This document shows, piece after piece, positions 45,365-54,552 of a DNA stretch of 64,000 nt. The notes beneath the pieces are model-generated. The model made no database searches. It was not told the origin of the DNA and was given only the letters and a program-made list of their open reading frames with translations. The stretch's first letter is position 1, and every line of letters starts with the position of its first letter. The stretch comes from Shimia biformata. Lineage in GTDB: Bacteria > Pseudomonadota > Alphaproteobacteria > Rhodobacterales > Rhodobacteraceae. The position numbers were made by a program, and so were the translations under genes. Where the stretch lies: assembly GCF_016888515.1 (NCBI RefSeq), contig NZ_JAFEJK010000001.1, positions 1,707,475 to 1,771,474 on the forward strand, in the 5' to 3' direction.

Positions 45365-46441
45365 TCAGTCGTCAGCTTCACTTTCGGCGGTACTCAGCCC
45401 GAGATATAGGCGCGATCCGCGATATTGCGACACCATGAAACGGGTCAGGACACCGATGGCGGCCGCGACAGGGACGGCGATCAGCATGCCGACAAAGCCA
45501 AACAGCGCGCCAAAGACCGACAGCGCCAGGATCAGCCAGACCGGGTGCAGGCCAACCGAGCTGCCGACCAGTTTCGGAGTGAGGACATTGCCCTCGATCA
45601 CCTGCCCGACCACGAAGATGCCTGCAACCAGCCCAAGCGACACCCAGTCGCCCCAGAACTGGAACGCGCCCAGCCCGATCGCCAGCGCGCCGCCAAGGAT
45701 GGCGCCGACATATGGAATGAAGGTCACGGCCCCGGCGATCATCCCGACCACCAGCCCGAATTGCAGCCCAACCAGCATCAGCGCCACGGCATAGTAGGTG
45801 CCCAGCACAAGACAGACCGTGCCCATGCCGCGCACGAAGGCGGACAGGGTGTTGTCGATTTCCTTGGCAAGGCGGCGGATGGTCTGCACATGGTCGCGCG
45901 GCAGGAGCGAGTCGACCTCGGCCACCATACGGTCCCAGTCCAGAAGCAGGTAGAAGGCGACCACCGGCACGATCACCAACAGGATCACCACGTTGATAAG
46001 CGACATGGCGGACGAAAACACGCCCTGCGCCAGTACGGCGGCCTTGTCGCGCAGCGTCTCGCCAAAGGATTGCAGCGCCTGGTGGGTGGTCGACTGGGTG
46101 TCAAACAGCGACGGGATATGCGTGGCAAGGAAGCTGCGAAGCTGTCGATAAAGCTCGGGCAGCGTGTCGATCAGGTTGACCAGCTGCTGGATCACGGCTG
46201 GTATGACCTCGATCAGCAGGATGAACACCGCCAGCACCACGACCAACGAGATTACCGTGGTCGCGGCAACCCGCGACAGCCCCATCCGTTCCAGCCGGTC
46301 CGCGACCGGGTCGAGAAAATAGGCCACCGCCCCGCCCAGCACGAAAGGCAGAAGCACGTCGCCCAGGTACCAAAGCACCAGCACGAACAGCGCCAGCGCG
46401 ATGCCCCAGTATTTGACCTGATCCCGTACCGGAAGTGCCAT
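45365..46441 (-). CDS. AI-2E (PerM)-family membrane protein
   Basis: A 358-residue inner-membrane protein of about eight helices. Segments such as YFLDPVADRLERMGLSRVAA, FYLLLDWDRMVAEVDSLLPR and GAVTFIPYVGAILGGALAIG are typical of the AI-2E/PerM family. Roles range from signal-molecule export to ion antiport; the substrate is not known. ATG 46441 is five bases after GAGGG on the reverse strand; longer starts lack such a site. It is the first gene of the perM-hdaA-ppk1-ppx operon, an arrangement of perM before hda seen in other alphaproteobacteria. Confidence 0.87.
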   Translation of the reverse strand: MALPVRDQVKYWGIALALFVLVLWYLGDVLLPFVLGGAVAYFLDPVADRLERMGLSRVAATTVISLVVVLAVFILLIEVIPAVIQQLVNLIDTLPELYRQLRSFLATHIPSLFDTQSTTHQALQSFGETLRDKAAVLAQGVFSSAMSLINVVILLVIVPVVAFYLLLDWDRMVAEVDSLLPRDHVQTIRRLAKEIDNTLSAFVRGMGTVCLVLGTYYAVALMLVGLQFGLVVGMIAGAVTFIPYVGAILGGALAIGLGAFQFWGDWVSLGLVAGIFVVGQVIEGNVLTPKLVGSSVGLHPVWLILALSVFGALFGFVGMLIAVPVAAAIGVLTRFMVSQYRGSRLYLGLSTAESEADD

Positions 46442-46525
46442 TTTTTCCCTCATCCGTTCCCAAAGAGATCGCCCATAGGCGGCACGCATGCAAGTCCCAT
46501 TCCCGGCAATGGCGGCACAAGCCAA

Positions 46526-46553
46526 CAAAAAGGGCCGGGCAAAAGCCCGGCCC
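46526..46553 (-). terminator. Terminator of the fasciclin gene
   Basis: GGGCCGGGC (46532-46540) and GCCCGGCCC (46545-46553) pair perfectly around a 4-base loop, and a T-run follows on the reverse strand (A-run 46526-46531). It lies 26 bases after the fasciclin stop. Confidence 0.88.
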
Positions 46554-46578
46554 GGATCGGTCGAGGACCGAGGGGACG

Positions 46579-47088
46579 TTACATGCACTCGGGGTTGTTG
46601 CCCGGCAGAACGACCTTGTCGATGACGTGGATGACGCCGTTCGAGGCTTCGATATCGGCAATAACGACCATTGCCTCGGCGCCGGACCCGTCATTCAGCA
46701 TCACGCCATCAGATTTGGTGACGCAGATCTTGGCGCCTTCCAGCGCGGTGCCGACCCCGGCGGTTCCGGCCGCGATGTCGCCCGACATCACCTTGCCCGG
46801 CACCACATGATACAGCAGCACATTGGTCAGATCGCCCTTCATCTCGGGTTTCAGCAGAGTTTCGACGGTGCCTTCCGGGAGGGCTTCGAAGGCGGCATCC
46901 ACCGGGGCGAAAACGGTGAAGGGGCCGTCGCCTTGCAGGGTTTCGACCAGCCCGGCGGCGGTGACGGCGGCGACAAGGGTTTCAAAACGGTCGTCGCCCG
47001 CAGCGATATCGACGATGGTGTTCGACGCGGCGGCGGTGGTGGCGAATGTTGCGGCAAAAGCGGCGGCTAGGGCGGTGGTGCGTTTCAT
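46579..47088 (-). CDS. Secreted fasciclin-domain protein
   Basis: A 169-residue protein with an N-terminal signal (MKRTTALAAAFAATFATTAA) and one FAS1 domain: FETLVAAVTAAGLVETLQGD, FTVFAPVDAAFEALP, LLYHVVPGKVMSG and the closing GVIHVIDKVVLP. Bacterial single-FAS1 proteins are extracytoplasmic and act in adhesion or surface polymer contacts, but their ligands are mostly unknown. Two Cys (ICVTK, PECM) could form a disulfide. It is a one-gene unit with its own terminator. The 250-base spacer between it and proS contains no gene. Confidence 0.92.
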   Translation of the reverse strand: MKRTTALAAAFAATFATTAAASNTIVDIAAGDDRFETLVAAVTAAGLVETLQGDGPFTVFAPVDAAFEALPEGTVETLLKPEMKGDLTNVLLYHVVPGKVMSGDIAAGTAGVGTALEGAKICVTKSDGVMLNDGSGAEAMVVIADIEASNGVIHVIDKVVLPGNNPECM

Positions 47089-47338
47089 AAGGGGTCACTC
47101 CTTTGGACAAGTTGTCATGCTGTGTGCATGTGACCGGGATTACGGGGGCGGCATGCGGTTGGATGACTGCGGTCGCGCATCCGTGAACGGCCGTGATCCT
47201 GCAGCCGGTCCGCCCCCCTGTCGCGCCGCGCCCGCGCAGCCCGGAAATCCACGCCGCCCCTTGTGCCAAAGGAAACAAGCGCCTAAACCCCGGCAGAGAA
47301 ATTGACATCACGCCACTGACCAACTGCCCGGAGTGCCC

Positions 47339-48676
47339 ATGCGCCTGTCCCGCTATTTCCTGCCGGTTCTGAAAGAGAACCCCGCCGAAGCCCAGATCGT
47401 CAGCCATCGCCTGATGCTGCGTGCCGGCATGATCAAGCAAGCCTCGGCCGGGATCTATTCCTGGCTGCCGCTGGGCTTCAAGGTGCTGCGCAAGCTGGAA
47501 AACATCGTGCATGAGGAACAGGTGCGTGCAGGCCATATCCCGATGCTGATGCCGACGCTGCAATCGGCGGACCTCTGGCGCGAGTCGGGCCGCTATGACG
47601 GCTATGGCGAGGAAATGCTGCGCATGCAGGACCGGCATGGCCGCGACATGCTGTATTCGCCCACCGCAGAAGAGATGTTCACCGATGTCTTCCGGTCCCA
47701 TGTCAAAAGCTACAAGGACCTGCCGCTGACGCTCTACCAGATCCAGTGGAAATTCCGCGATGAGATCCGCCCGCGTTTCGGCGTGATGCGGGGGCGCGAG
47801 TTCCTGATGAAGGACGGCTATAACTTCGACCTGACCAAGGAAGACGCGCTGCACGCCTATAACCGCCATCTGGTGAGTTACCTGCGCACCTATGAGCGCA
47901 TGGGGCTTCAGGCGATCCCGATGCGCGCCGATTCCGGGCCGATTGGCGGGGATTACACCCATGAATTCCTCGTGCTGGCGGAAACCGGCGAATCCGAGGT
48001 GTTCTATGATGCCGAGATCACCGACCTGAAATTCGGTGACCGCGAGATCGACTATGACAATGTCGACCAGTGTCAGGCGATCCTGGAAGAGTTCACCAGC
48101 CGCTATGCCCGCACCGATGAAACCCATGACGAGGCTGTGTTCAACGAGGTGCCCGAAGACCGCCGCCGCGTGGCGCGCGGGATCGAGGTTGGCCAGATCT
48201 TCTATTTCGGCACCCAGTATTCCGAGGCGCTGAACGCCACCGTGCAGACGCCGGACGGGTCCAGCGTCCCGGTCCACATGGGGTCGCACGGGATCGGTGT
48301 GTCGCGACTGTTGGGGGCGATCATCGAAGCCAGCCACGACGACAAGGGCATCATCTGGCCCGAGGGCGTGACCCCGTTCCATTGCGGGATCGTCAACCTC
48401 AAGCAGGGCGACGACGAGGCTGATGCGGCCTGTGAGGCGCTCTATAAATCGCTGACCGCATTGGGGCTGGAGCCGCTTTATGACGACCGCAACGAACGGG
48501 CTGGGGGCAAGTTTGCCTCCATGGACCTGATCGGCCTGCCATGGCGCATCACCGTCGGCCCGCGCGGGTTGAAGAACGGGGTGGTCGAAGTGACCTGCCG
48601 CCGCAGCGGTGAAAGCGAGGAAATGCCCCCCGAACAGGCCGTCGCCAAAATCGCCGGGATCTATGCCGGGCTATGA
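47339..48676 (+). CDS. proS: Prolyl-tRNA synthetase, short (type 2) form
   Basis: A 445-residue class II synthetase that charges tRNA-Pro. Visible: [40 protein letters not shown] (motif 1 region), [20 protein letters not shown] (motif 2) and [13 protein letters not shown] (motif 3). The large editing insertion of E. coli ProS is absent, as is normal in alphaproteobacteria. ATG 47339 is preferred because GGAG lies at 47330-47333. It is followed by the lol genes after a hairpin-containing spacer. Confidence 0.96.
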   Translation: MRLSRYFLPVLKENPAEAQIVSHRLMLRAGMIKQASAGIYSWLPLGFKVLRKLENIVHEEQVRAGHIPMLMPTLQSADLWRESGRYDGYGEEMLRMQDRHGRDMLYSPTAEEMFTDVFRSHVKSYKDLPLTLYQIQWKFRDEIRPRFGVMRGREFLMKDGYNFDLTKEDALHAYNRHLVSYLRTYERMGLQAIPMRADSGPIGGDYTHEFLVLAETGESEVFYDAEITDLKFGDREIDYDNVDQCQAILEEFTSRYARTDETHDEAVFNEVPEDRRRVARGIEVGQIFYFGTQYSEALNATVQTPDGSSVPVHMGSHGIGVSRLLGAIIEASHDDKGIIWPEGVTPFHCGIVNLKQGDDEADAACEALYKSLTALGLEPLYDDRNERAGGKFASMDLIGLPWRITVGPRGLKNGVVEVTCRRSGESEEMPPEQAVAKIAGIYAGL

Positions 48677-48717
48677 GCCCGGATGCTTCTGGCGGGACAT
48701 CTGACGGAACTTTGAAC

Positions 48718-48748
48718 GGGGCGCGCAAGGGGAAACCCTGCGCGCCCT
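48718..48748 (+). other. Stable hairpin between proS and lolC
   Basis: GGGCGCGCA (48719-48727) pairs with TGCGCGCCC (48739-48747), extended inward by GGG/CCC around GGAAA. There is no T-run, so its effect on transcription is uncertain. Confidence 0.5.
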
Positions 48749-48862
48749 GCGCATGTGTGGAATGGCGGATCGGCGCCGAATGGCGGGTGGTCCGCAATGT
48801 CGGCCAGCTTGACCCCGAAACCCGCCCTCCATAGGGTGCGGGCAAACAAGAGTCAGGCAGTC

Positions 48863-50149
48863 ATGGCAGCTTCTCCACCTCCTTTTGCGGCGTTTGAATG
48901 GATGATCGCGTGGCGATACCTGCGGGCGCGCCGCGCCGAGGGCGGCGTCAGCGTGATGACCTGGATCAGCCTGATCGGGATCACGCTGGCGGTGTTCGCG
49001 CTGATTGCGACGCTGGCGGTGCGCTCGGGCTTTCGGGCCGAGTTCGTGGACACCATCCTTGGCGCCAATGCCCATGTCACCATCTATCAATCCGCCACCG
49101 TGAACGAGGCCGGCACCCTTGACCGCACGATCCACGATTTCGACGCCATGGCCGAGCGGATGCGGGCCGTGCCGGGCGTGACCAGCGCCGCGCCGTTGAT
49201 CAAGGGCCAGGTGATGGCCAACCACGCCGACCGCAACGCGGGTGTCGAGGTTTTCGGGATCGACGCGGCGGATTTGCAGAACCTGCCCCGCATCGTCAAC
49301 CCCGAGACCGCCCAGGGCGACCTGTCACGCTTTGACGAAGGGATTGCGCTGGGTTCGGGTGTGGCGCGGGAACTGGGGGTGCTGGTCGGCGACCGGATCA
49401 AGCTGATCTCGCCCAACGGGGTGCGCACGGCCTTTGGTTCCTCCCCGCGCGTGAATGGCTACGAGGTGGTCTATATCTTCTCGGCCGGGCGCTATGACAT
49501 CGACCGCACGCGGGTCTATCTGCCCTTTGCCGAGGCGCAGAGCTTCTTCAACAAGGAAGGCGTGGCCGACGAAATCGAGGTCATGGTGGCCGAGCCCGAG
49601 GCGATTGACTCCATGGCGCTCGACCTGATGCGGGCGGGGGGCGAACGCACGCTGATCTGGACGTGGCGCGATGCCTCGGGCGGGTTCCTGCGCGCGCTTG
49701 AGGTTGAGGACAACGTGATGTTCATCATCCTGTCGATCCTTGTCCTGATCGCGGCAATGAACATCGTTTCCGGGCTGATCATGCTGGTCAAGAACAAGGG
49801 GCGCGACATCGGCATCCTGCGCACGATGGGGCTGACCGAGGGATCGATCCTGCGGGTCTTCTTCATCTGCGGCGCGTTCACGGGAGTCATCGGCACGGCC
49901 ATGGGCGTCGTTCTGGGGTGCCTGTTCGCAATCTATATCGACCCGATTTTCTCGTTTGTGAACTATGCCATGGGCGGCGGGGTCTGGGATCCGGCGGTGC
50001 GCGGCATCTATCACCTGCCAGCACAATTGCGGATGGAGGACGTGATGAGCGCGGTAAGCCTGTCCCTGTTCCTGTCCTTCGTCGTCACCATCTTTCCCGC
50101 CCGCCGCGCGGCGCGGCTGAACCCGGTCGAGGCGCTGCGATATGAGTGA
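48863..50149 (+). CDS. lolC: LolC/E-type lipoprotein-releasing permease
   Basis: A 428-residue inner-membrane subunit of the LolCDE transporter that releases lipoproteins from the inner membrane toward the outer membrane. One helix lies near residues 25-50 ([20 protein letters not shown]), then a long periplasmic domain, then three C-terminal helices ([20 protein letters not shown]...). Alphaproteobacteria commonly use one LolC/E protein as a homodimer, and only one is present here. The end overlaps lolD by eight bases. Confidence 0.93.
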   Translation: MAASPPPFAAFEWMIAWRYLRARRAEGGVSVMTWISLIGITLAVFALIATLAVRSGFRAEFVDTILGANAHVTIYQSATVNEAGTLDRTIHDFDAMAERMRAVPGVTSAAPLIKGQVMANHADRNAGVEVFGIDAADLQNLPRIVNPETAQGDLSRFDEGIALGSGVARELGVLVGDRIKLISPNGVRTAFGSSPRVNGYEVVYIFSAGRYDIDRTRVYLPFAEAQSFFNKEGVADEIEVMVAEPEAIDSMALDLMRAGGERTLIWTWRDASGGFLRALEVEDNVMFIILSILVLIAAMNIVSGLIMLVKNKGRDIGILRTMGLTEGSILRVFFICGAFTGVIGTAMGVVLGCLFAIYIDPIFSFVNYAMGGGVWDPAVRGIYHLPAQLRMEDVMSAVSLSLFLSFVVTIFPARRAARLNPVEALRYE

Positions 50150-50819
50150 CGTGATGCTGCGCCTTGAGGGGCTGGAACGTATCTATAACAAGGGCTTGCC
50201 GGGCGAAGTTCAGGTTTTGCGCGGAGCGTCCCTGACGGTGCATGCCGGGGAAAGCGTGGCGCTGGTTGCGCCATCCGGCGCGGGGAAATCAACCTTGCTG
50301 CACCTTGCCGGGCTGCTCGACACGCCCGATGCCGGGTCGGTTGAGATCGGCGGCACCGTGATGACCGGCCTCAGCGACCGCCGCCGCACCATCGCGCGCC
50401 GCCGTGACATCGGATTTGTCTATCAGTTTCATCACCTCTTGCCCGAGTTCTCGGCGGCGGAAAACATCATCCTGCCGCAGCTTGCCGATGGTGTCGCCAG
50501 GGCGGATGCCGCGGCACGGGCGCAGTCCCTGCTGGCCGAGGTCGGCGTCGCGGACCGCGCCAGCCACCGCCCCGCCGCGCTGTCCGGCGGGGAACAGCAG
50601 CGCGTCGCCTTCTGCCGCGCGCTGGCCAACCGTCCGCGCCTGTTGCTGGCGGATGAACCCACCGGCAACCTTGATCCCGGCACCTCGGATCAGGTGTTCG
50701 AGGCGCTGATGCGGCTGGTCCGGGGCGAGGGGCTGGCGGCCCTGATCGCCACCCACAACATGGAGCTGGCGGCGCGGATGGACCGGGTGGTGCGGCTGGA
50801 AAACGGTCTTTTGGCCTGA
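50142..50819 (+). CDS. lolD: LolD, lipoprotein-releasing ABC ATPase
   Basis: A 225-residue ABC ATPase driving LolC. Walker A is [15 protein letters not shown], the signature [15 protein letters not shown], Walker [14 protein letters not shown] and the switch His in [28 protein letters not shown] is the MacB/LolD-type Q-loop segment. It is translated by overlap with lolC. Lipoprotein genes in this window (for example 28918, 29849 and the cytochrome lipoproteins) are potential clients of the system. Confidence 0.95.
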   Translation: MSDVMLRLEGLERIYNKGLPGEVQVLRGASLTVHAGESVALVAPSGAGKSTLLHLAGLLDTPDAGSVEIGGTVMTGLSDRRRTIARRRDIGFVYQFHHLLPEFSAAENIILPQLADGVARADAAARAQSLLAEVGVADRASHRPAALSGGEQQRVAFCRALANRPRLLLADEPTGNLDPGTSDQVFEALMRLVRGEGLAALIATHNMELAARMDRVVRLENGLLA

Positions 50820-50821
50820 CC

Positions 50822-51268
50822 TCACGCCTGCTGGGTCAGCCAGACGCCCGCCGCCATCAACCCGATCCCACCCGCGCGGGTCAGCGAGAGCGGAGATATC
50901 TGCGCCCCGAACAGCCCGAAATGGTCAATCGCGGCGGCCGAGATCAACTGACCCAGAAGCACGAAGAACACCGCGTTGCCGACGCCGAAATGCGGCGCGA
51001 CGAAAGTGATCGACAACACGTAGAAAGCCACAAGGCAACCCGCCAGAAACAGGTGTTTCGGCGCATCGACCGCCTTGGCCAGCGCCGGAATGCCTCCGGT
51101 GATTACCAGCGTCGCCAGCGTCACCAGAAGCGCGACGCAGAACAGGATCGTGCTGGCGGCGACAGGCGCGCCCAGCCGCTGTCCCAGCGCGGCGTTCAGC
51201 GCGGCAAGGACCGGGATGCCGATGCCGGCGGCAAGCATGGTGGTGGCATAGATGGTCACGGGGGGCAT
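50822..51268 (-). CDS. YdcZ (DUF606)-type DMT membrane protein
   Basis: A 148-residue protein with about five hydrophobic helices (LAAGIGIPVLAALNAALGQR, FVAPHFGVGNAVFFVLLGQL) matching the YdcZ/DUF606 half-size members of the drug/metabolite transporter superfamily, which probably pair to form a carrier. The substrate is unknown. It converges on lolD, with stops two bases apart, and ends an apparent two-gene unit with the thioesterase gene, 12 bases upstream. Confidence 0.85.
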   Translation of the reverse strand: MPPVTIYATTMLAAGIGIPVLAALNAALGQRLGAPVAASTILFCVALLVTLATLVITGGIPALAKAVDAPKHLFLAGCLVAFYVLSITFVAPHFGVGNAVFFVLLGQLISAAAIDHFGLFGAQISPLSLTRAGGIGLMAAGVWLTQQA

Positions 51269-51280
51269 GGGGACCTCGGG

Positions 51281-51694
51281 CTACTGGGGATCGAAAAAGG
51301 TTGCGGTGGCGGTGGCGACGGGTTTGCCGGACGGTTCGGCAATCATCTCGGCATGGGCAAAAATCAATGCCTTGCCCGCGCGCACGACATGCGCCTCGCA
51401 GCGGATCATCTCGCCAATGCCGGGGCGCAGGAACTGAGTGTCGAGATTGGTTGTGGCGATCGGCCGGGGGCTGTCCATCTGGGCAAGCGCGGCAAAGACC
51501 ATGGCGGTATCGGCCAGCGCCGACAGGGCCTGCCCGCAGACGATGCCGCCAACCCGCGCAAGATCGGGGGTGATCGGCATGGTCATGGTCACGCCCTGCG
51601 CCGAGATCGCCGGGATCGACAGGTCCAACGCCTGAATCCAGGGCGCAAAGTTCTCGGCCAGAAAGGTCTCGGCCCGTGATTGTGTGTCCAGCAT
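51281..51694 (-). CDS. PaaI-type hotdog thioesterase
   Basis: A 137-residue hotdog-fold protein. VGGIVCGQALSALADTAMVF is the central helix and PIATTNLDTQFLRPGIGEMI the following strand, as in PaaI/YdiI acyl-CoA thioesterases, which hydrolyse aryl- or medium-chain acyl-CoA. The usual Asn/Asp active-site residues near GQALSALAD appear present (Asp), but the exact substrate is not predictable. Cotranscribed with the YdcZ-type gene. Confidence 0.84.
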   Translation of the reverse strand: MLDTQSRAETFLAENFAPWIQALDLSIPAISAQGVTMTMPITPDLARVGGIVCGQALSALADTAMVFAALAQMDSPRPIATTNLDTQFLRPGIGEMIRCEAHVVRAGKALIFAHAEMIAEPSGKPVATATATFFDPQ

Positions 51695-51873
51695 GTCGCG
51701 TTTCCCTTGTTGGGGCGAGAATGACGGCTGTTTTTGCGATTGTCATCCGCGGTTCGGGCTAAACTCGGGTTTTTCGTCTGATTTGAAACGCTTTATGATC
51801 GGGATCAAGGACCACCACCCGCGTTGCAGGCGACAGTGGGCGGGTGGGGCGACAAGACAAATGGGGACAGGCC

Positions 51874-52239
51874 GTGAAATCATGGATCGGGGTGACGGGC
51901 GCGATGGCGCTTGCGGTGGTAACAGGCTGCGCGGCGGTGCCGGGGGCGGGGCGCACGGTCTATGACCAGAATTGCGCCGTCTGCCACGGGCCGGGGGGAC
52001 ATGGCGACGGTGACTTTGCCGCGCAACTGCTGACCCTGCCGCCCGACCTGACGGTGCTTGCGCGTAACAATGGTGGCTCTTTCCCCGAGGATAGGGTGCG
52101 CGCCGTGATCGAGGGACCGGGCCGCGCCGACCACTTCAGCGGCGCAATGCCTGAGTTCGGCGAAACCCTGCCGCGCTTGACAGGGGCTTCGCAGATCGAC
52201 GCGGTTGTGCATTATCTTGAGACCATTCAGGCGAACTGA
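51874..52239 (+). CDS. Lipid-anchored c-type cytochrome, first of three
   Basis: About 121 residues from GTG 51874 (GGGGACAG ahead). A lipoprotein signal with lipobox VVTGC (Cys19), one haem site CAVCH (Cys34-His38) and distal Met92 in AMPEFGE make it a class I monohaem cytochrome on the periplasmic face. The body LTLPPDLTVLARNNGGSFPED resembles the two genes that follow, pointing to gene duplication. No haem-copper oxidase or dehydrogenase partner is next to it. Confidence 0.88.
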   Translation: MKSWIGVTGAMALAVVTGCAAVPGAGRTVYDQNCAVCHGPGGHGDGDFAAQLLTLPPDLTVLARNNGGSFPEDRVRAVIEGPGRADHFSGAMPEFGETLPRLTGASQIDAVVHYLETIQAN

Positions 52240-52273
52240 CTCGCCCGGAAACCGGGGGCAGAAGGAGATGGCG

Positions 52274-52669
52274 ATGAAAACGATGATCTTGAGCGTTGCG
52301 GGTATCTTCCTCGCCTCCGCGCTCCATGCGCAGGACCCCGGCGAGGGTAAGGTGCTTTATCTTGAAAACTGCGCCACCTGCCACGGGCTAGAGCTTGATG
52401 GCAATGGGCCGATGGCGGGCGCGATGAACATGAAGCCGACGAACCTGACGACACTGGCCGCCACCAATGGCGGCACTTTCCCAGTTGTGCGGGTGGTCAA
52501 ACGCATCGACGGGCGCGATCCGCTGGTTGCTCATGGCAGCCCGATGCCTGTCTATGGCCACTTCTTCGAAGGCGATGACACATTGGTCAAGTCCGAGACC
52601 GGCCAGCCGATCATGACCAGCCGGTCCATTGCCGACCTTCTGGCCTTTATTGCCGGGAAACAGAAATGA
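52274..52669 (+). CDS. Periplasmic c-type cytochrome, second of three
   Basis: A 131-residue protein with a cleavable signal (MKTMILSVAGIFLASALHA), haem site CATCH (residues 33-37) and a candidate Met ligand in HGSPMPVYGHF. AATNGGTFPVVRVVKRIDG corresponds to the GGSFP/GGTFP segment of the neighbours. AAGGAG at 52262-52267 favours ATG 52274 over ATG 52268. Unlike genes one and three it has no lipobox, so it should be soluble in the periplasm and could shuttle electrons between the anchored pair. Confidence 0.87.
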   Translation: MKTMILSVAGIFLASALHAQDPGEGKVLYLENCATCHGLELDGNGPMAGAMNMKPTNLTTLAATNGGTFPVVRVVKRIDGRDPLVAHGSPMPVYGHFFEGDDTLVKSETGQPIMTSRSIADLLAFIAGKQK

Positions 52670-53073
52670 GGGGGGCGATCGCGGGATTTGGCGCCCTTTT
52701 CCTTTTGGCGGGCTGCGACCCAACCGGTGACATGCCCGATGCCACAGACGGGGCTGCGGTCTATGCCGAGAACTGCGCCCTGTGCCACGGGCCGGCGGGC
52801 AAAGGCGACGGAGCGGTTGCGGGCGTGCTGCCCAAATCGCCGGGCGACCTGACCACGATCTCGCGGCGGGCGGGCGGAACATTCCCCGTGTCCGACGTCC
52901 TCAGCCAGATCGACGGCTATTCCCGCGACCCGGTGCCAGGGGTCGATATGCCTGAATTCGGCGATCTGCTGACCGGCGACCTTGTCCCGGTTCAGACCGG
53001 AGCCGATCAGTTCACGCCGACCCCGCGACCGATGGCGGCGCTGCTGGCCTATCTGGAAAGCATACAGGAGTGA
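52666..53073 (+). CDS. Lipid-anchored c-type cytochrome, third of three
   Basis: A 135-residue protein. Lipobox LLAGC (Cys17), haem site CALCH in YAENCALCHGPAGKGDGAVA, and a Met ligand in VDMPEFGD. It shares SPGDLTTISRRAGGTFPVSD with its two neighbours. The start overlaps the previous stop (ATGA), so genes two and three are coupled. Its end faces the SqrR/BigR-type repressor gene, 57 bases away. Confidence 0.88.
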   Translation: MRGAIAGFGALFLLAGCDPTGDMPDATDGAAVYAENCALCHGPAGKGDGAVAGVLPKSPGDLTTISRRAGGTFPVSDVLSQIDGYSRDPVPGVDMPEFGDLLTGDLVPVQTGADQFTPTPRPMAALLAYLESIQE

Positions 53074-53130
53074 TCCCCGGCCTGACGGAAAGCGATCAAT
53101 AGTCTGCAGGCCAACGGCCCGGTGATGCCG

Positions 53131-53466
53131 TCAGGCGACGTCGCAGAACAGGTCGTAAACCGTTTCCAGCATGCGGCGGGGTTTGTCGTCGGCCAGGCTG
53201 TAATAGATCGTCTTGCCGTCACGACGCGGCACCACAAGCCCCTCGAGCCGCAGACGCGAAAGCTGTTGGGACACGGCGGCCTGACGTGCCGACAAAAGCC
53301 GTTCCAGCTCGGTCACGGATTTCTCGCCGGACACAAGGTGGCACAGGATCATCAGGCGCCCTTCGTGGCTGATCGCTTTGAGGAAATTCGACGCATTTGC
53401 GGCGTTTTCCATCATGCGTTCCATCTTGTCGTCGGGGATCTGGCCCGAGAACGCAGGAAAGGTCAT
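53131..53466 (-). CDS. ArsR-family repressor of SqrR/BigR (sulfide-sensing) type
   Basis: A 111-residue winged-helix protein. NFLKAISHEGRLMILCHLVS and LSARQAAVSQQLSRLRLEGL are the HTH parts, and the two cysteines are Cys42 (ILCHL) and Cys108 (LFCDV). SqrR/BigR proteins use a pair at equivalent places (Cys41 and Cys107 in Rhodobacter SqrR) to form a polysulfide bridge and release DNA. Metal-binding ArsR motifs (ELCVCDL) are absent. Its targets are unknown: no sqr or persulfide dioxygenase gene is in view. It converges on the cytochromes. Confidence 0.85.
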   Translation of the reverse strand: MTFPAFSGQIPDDKMERMMENAANASNFLKAISHEGRLMILCHLVSGEKSVTELERLLSARQAAVSQQLSRLRLEGLVVPRRDGKTIYYSLADDKPRRMLETVYDLFCDVA

Positions 53467-53796
53467 CGACCAAATCCCTTCTTCGTAGTCATAGTCAAAA
53501 GGCCCGGCCAGTCCCGTTCATTGTCTCGTGCCGCACACGACCCGATCCCGGTGAAAACCTGCCTGTGAAATGCGCATACACCAACCAATCTGGCATGGGA
53601 ACCTCTGGTTGTATCCGGGCCGGGGTTTCGTCGCGTCGGGGGCTAAATTTCGGGCAAATGCGCCGGGGCATTAATATTTCGTTCACTCAATTTTCATCTG
53701 CTGCCCTTGCAGCCCCCGAAAGCCGCCTCTAAGACTCTTTGGAACGGTCGGGATTGGCCCGGCGCGTGAGAGGTGAGATCAGACAGGCAGGCGGAT
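53467..53796. promoter_or_regulatory. 330-base divergent spacer between the SqrR-type gene and clpP
   Basis: No gene is supported here. The spacer must hold both promoters. An AT-rich stretch (53671-53700, TTAATATTTC then TTCACTCAATTTTCATC) is the most promoter-like part. CTTGCAG at 53706-53712 followed by CCTCTAAGA could be a heat-shock-sigma promoter for clpP, but the fit is poor and unproven. A loose inverted repeat (ACCAACCA / TGGTTGTAT) lies around 53579-53613. Confidence 0.45.
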
Positions 53797-54426
53797 ATGA
53801 AAGACCCATTTGAGACATATATGAACACGCTGGTTCCCATGGTCGTGGAGCAGACCAGCCGCGGCGAACGCGCCTATGACATCTTCTCGCGCCTGCTGAA
53901 AGAGCGCATCATCTTCCTCAATGGTCCCGTTCACGACGGCATGTCGTCGCTGATCGTGGCGCAGCTTCTGCACCTTGAGGCGGAAAACCCGTCGAAAGAG
54001 ATTTCGATGTATATCAACAGCCCCGGCGGTGTGGTGACATCCGGCCTGTCGATCTATGACACCATGCAATACATCAAGCCCAAGGTCTCGACCCTTGTGA
54101 TCGGGCAGGCGGCGTCGATGGGGTCGCTTCTGCTGACGGCGGGTGAGCCGGGCATGCGCTTCTCGCTCCCCAACAGTCGCGTGATGGTTCACCAGCCCTC
54201 GGGCGGGTATCAGGGGCAGGCGACGGATATCATGATCCACGCCGAGGAAACGCTGAAGCTGAAACGCCGGTTGAACGAGATCTACGTCAAGCACACCGGG
54301 CGCAAGCTGAAAGAAGTCGAAGCCGCCCTTGAGCGCGACAACTTCATGAGCCCGGAAGAGGCCAAGGACTGGGGCCTGATCGACGAGATCGTCGAGAACC
54401 GCGCCAAGGGTGATGGCGAAGAGTAA
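53797..54426 (+). CDS. clpP: ClpP, ATP-dependent protease proteolytic subunit
   Basis: A 209-residue serine peptidase that forms the double-ring chamber of ClpXP. The triad is Ser107 ([10 protein letters not shown]), His132 ([10 protein letters not shown]) and Asp181 (ALERDNFMS). The start [20 protein letters not shown] is family-like; a GTG eight codons earlier (53773) is an alternative. The partner clpX follows after 126 bases, which include an imperfect hairpin (54482-54530). Confidence 0.96.
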   Translation: MKDPFETYMNTLVPMVVEQTSRGERAYDIFSRLLKERIIFLNGPVHDGMSSLIVAQLLHLEAENPSKEISMYINSPGGVVTSGLSIYDTMQYIKPKVSTLVIGQAASMGSLLLTAGEPGMRFSLPNSRVMVHQPSGGYQGQATDIMIHAEETLKLKRRLNEIYVKHTGRKLKEVEAALERDNFMSPEEAKDWGLIDEIVENRAKGDGEE

Positions 54427-54552
54427 CAGACCCGTGCGGGGCGGCGCAGTTTGGGTTGTGCCCGATTTGCGCCTGCCCTAAGCTTGGGATGACAGGACAA
54501 GAACCCGGGGCGCGTTTCGACGCCCCAAGCCAATCGGCCTGAAAGGGAAAGC

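Noticed and set aside
47290-47330. TTGACA at 47302-47307 as the proS promoter
   Set aside because: No acceptable -10 element lies at the right distance before the start codon.
53700-53760. Heat-shock-sigma promoter for clpP
   Set aside because: CTTGCAG and CCTCTAAGA are suggestive, but the -10 match is weak; kept only as a remark.
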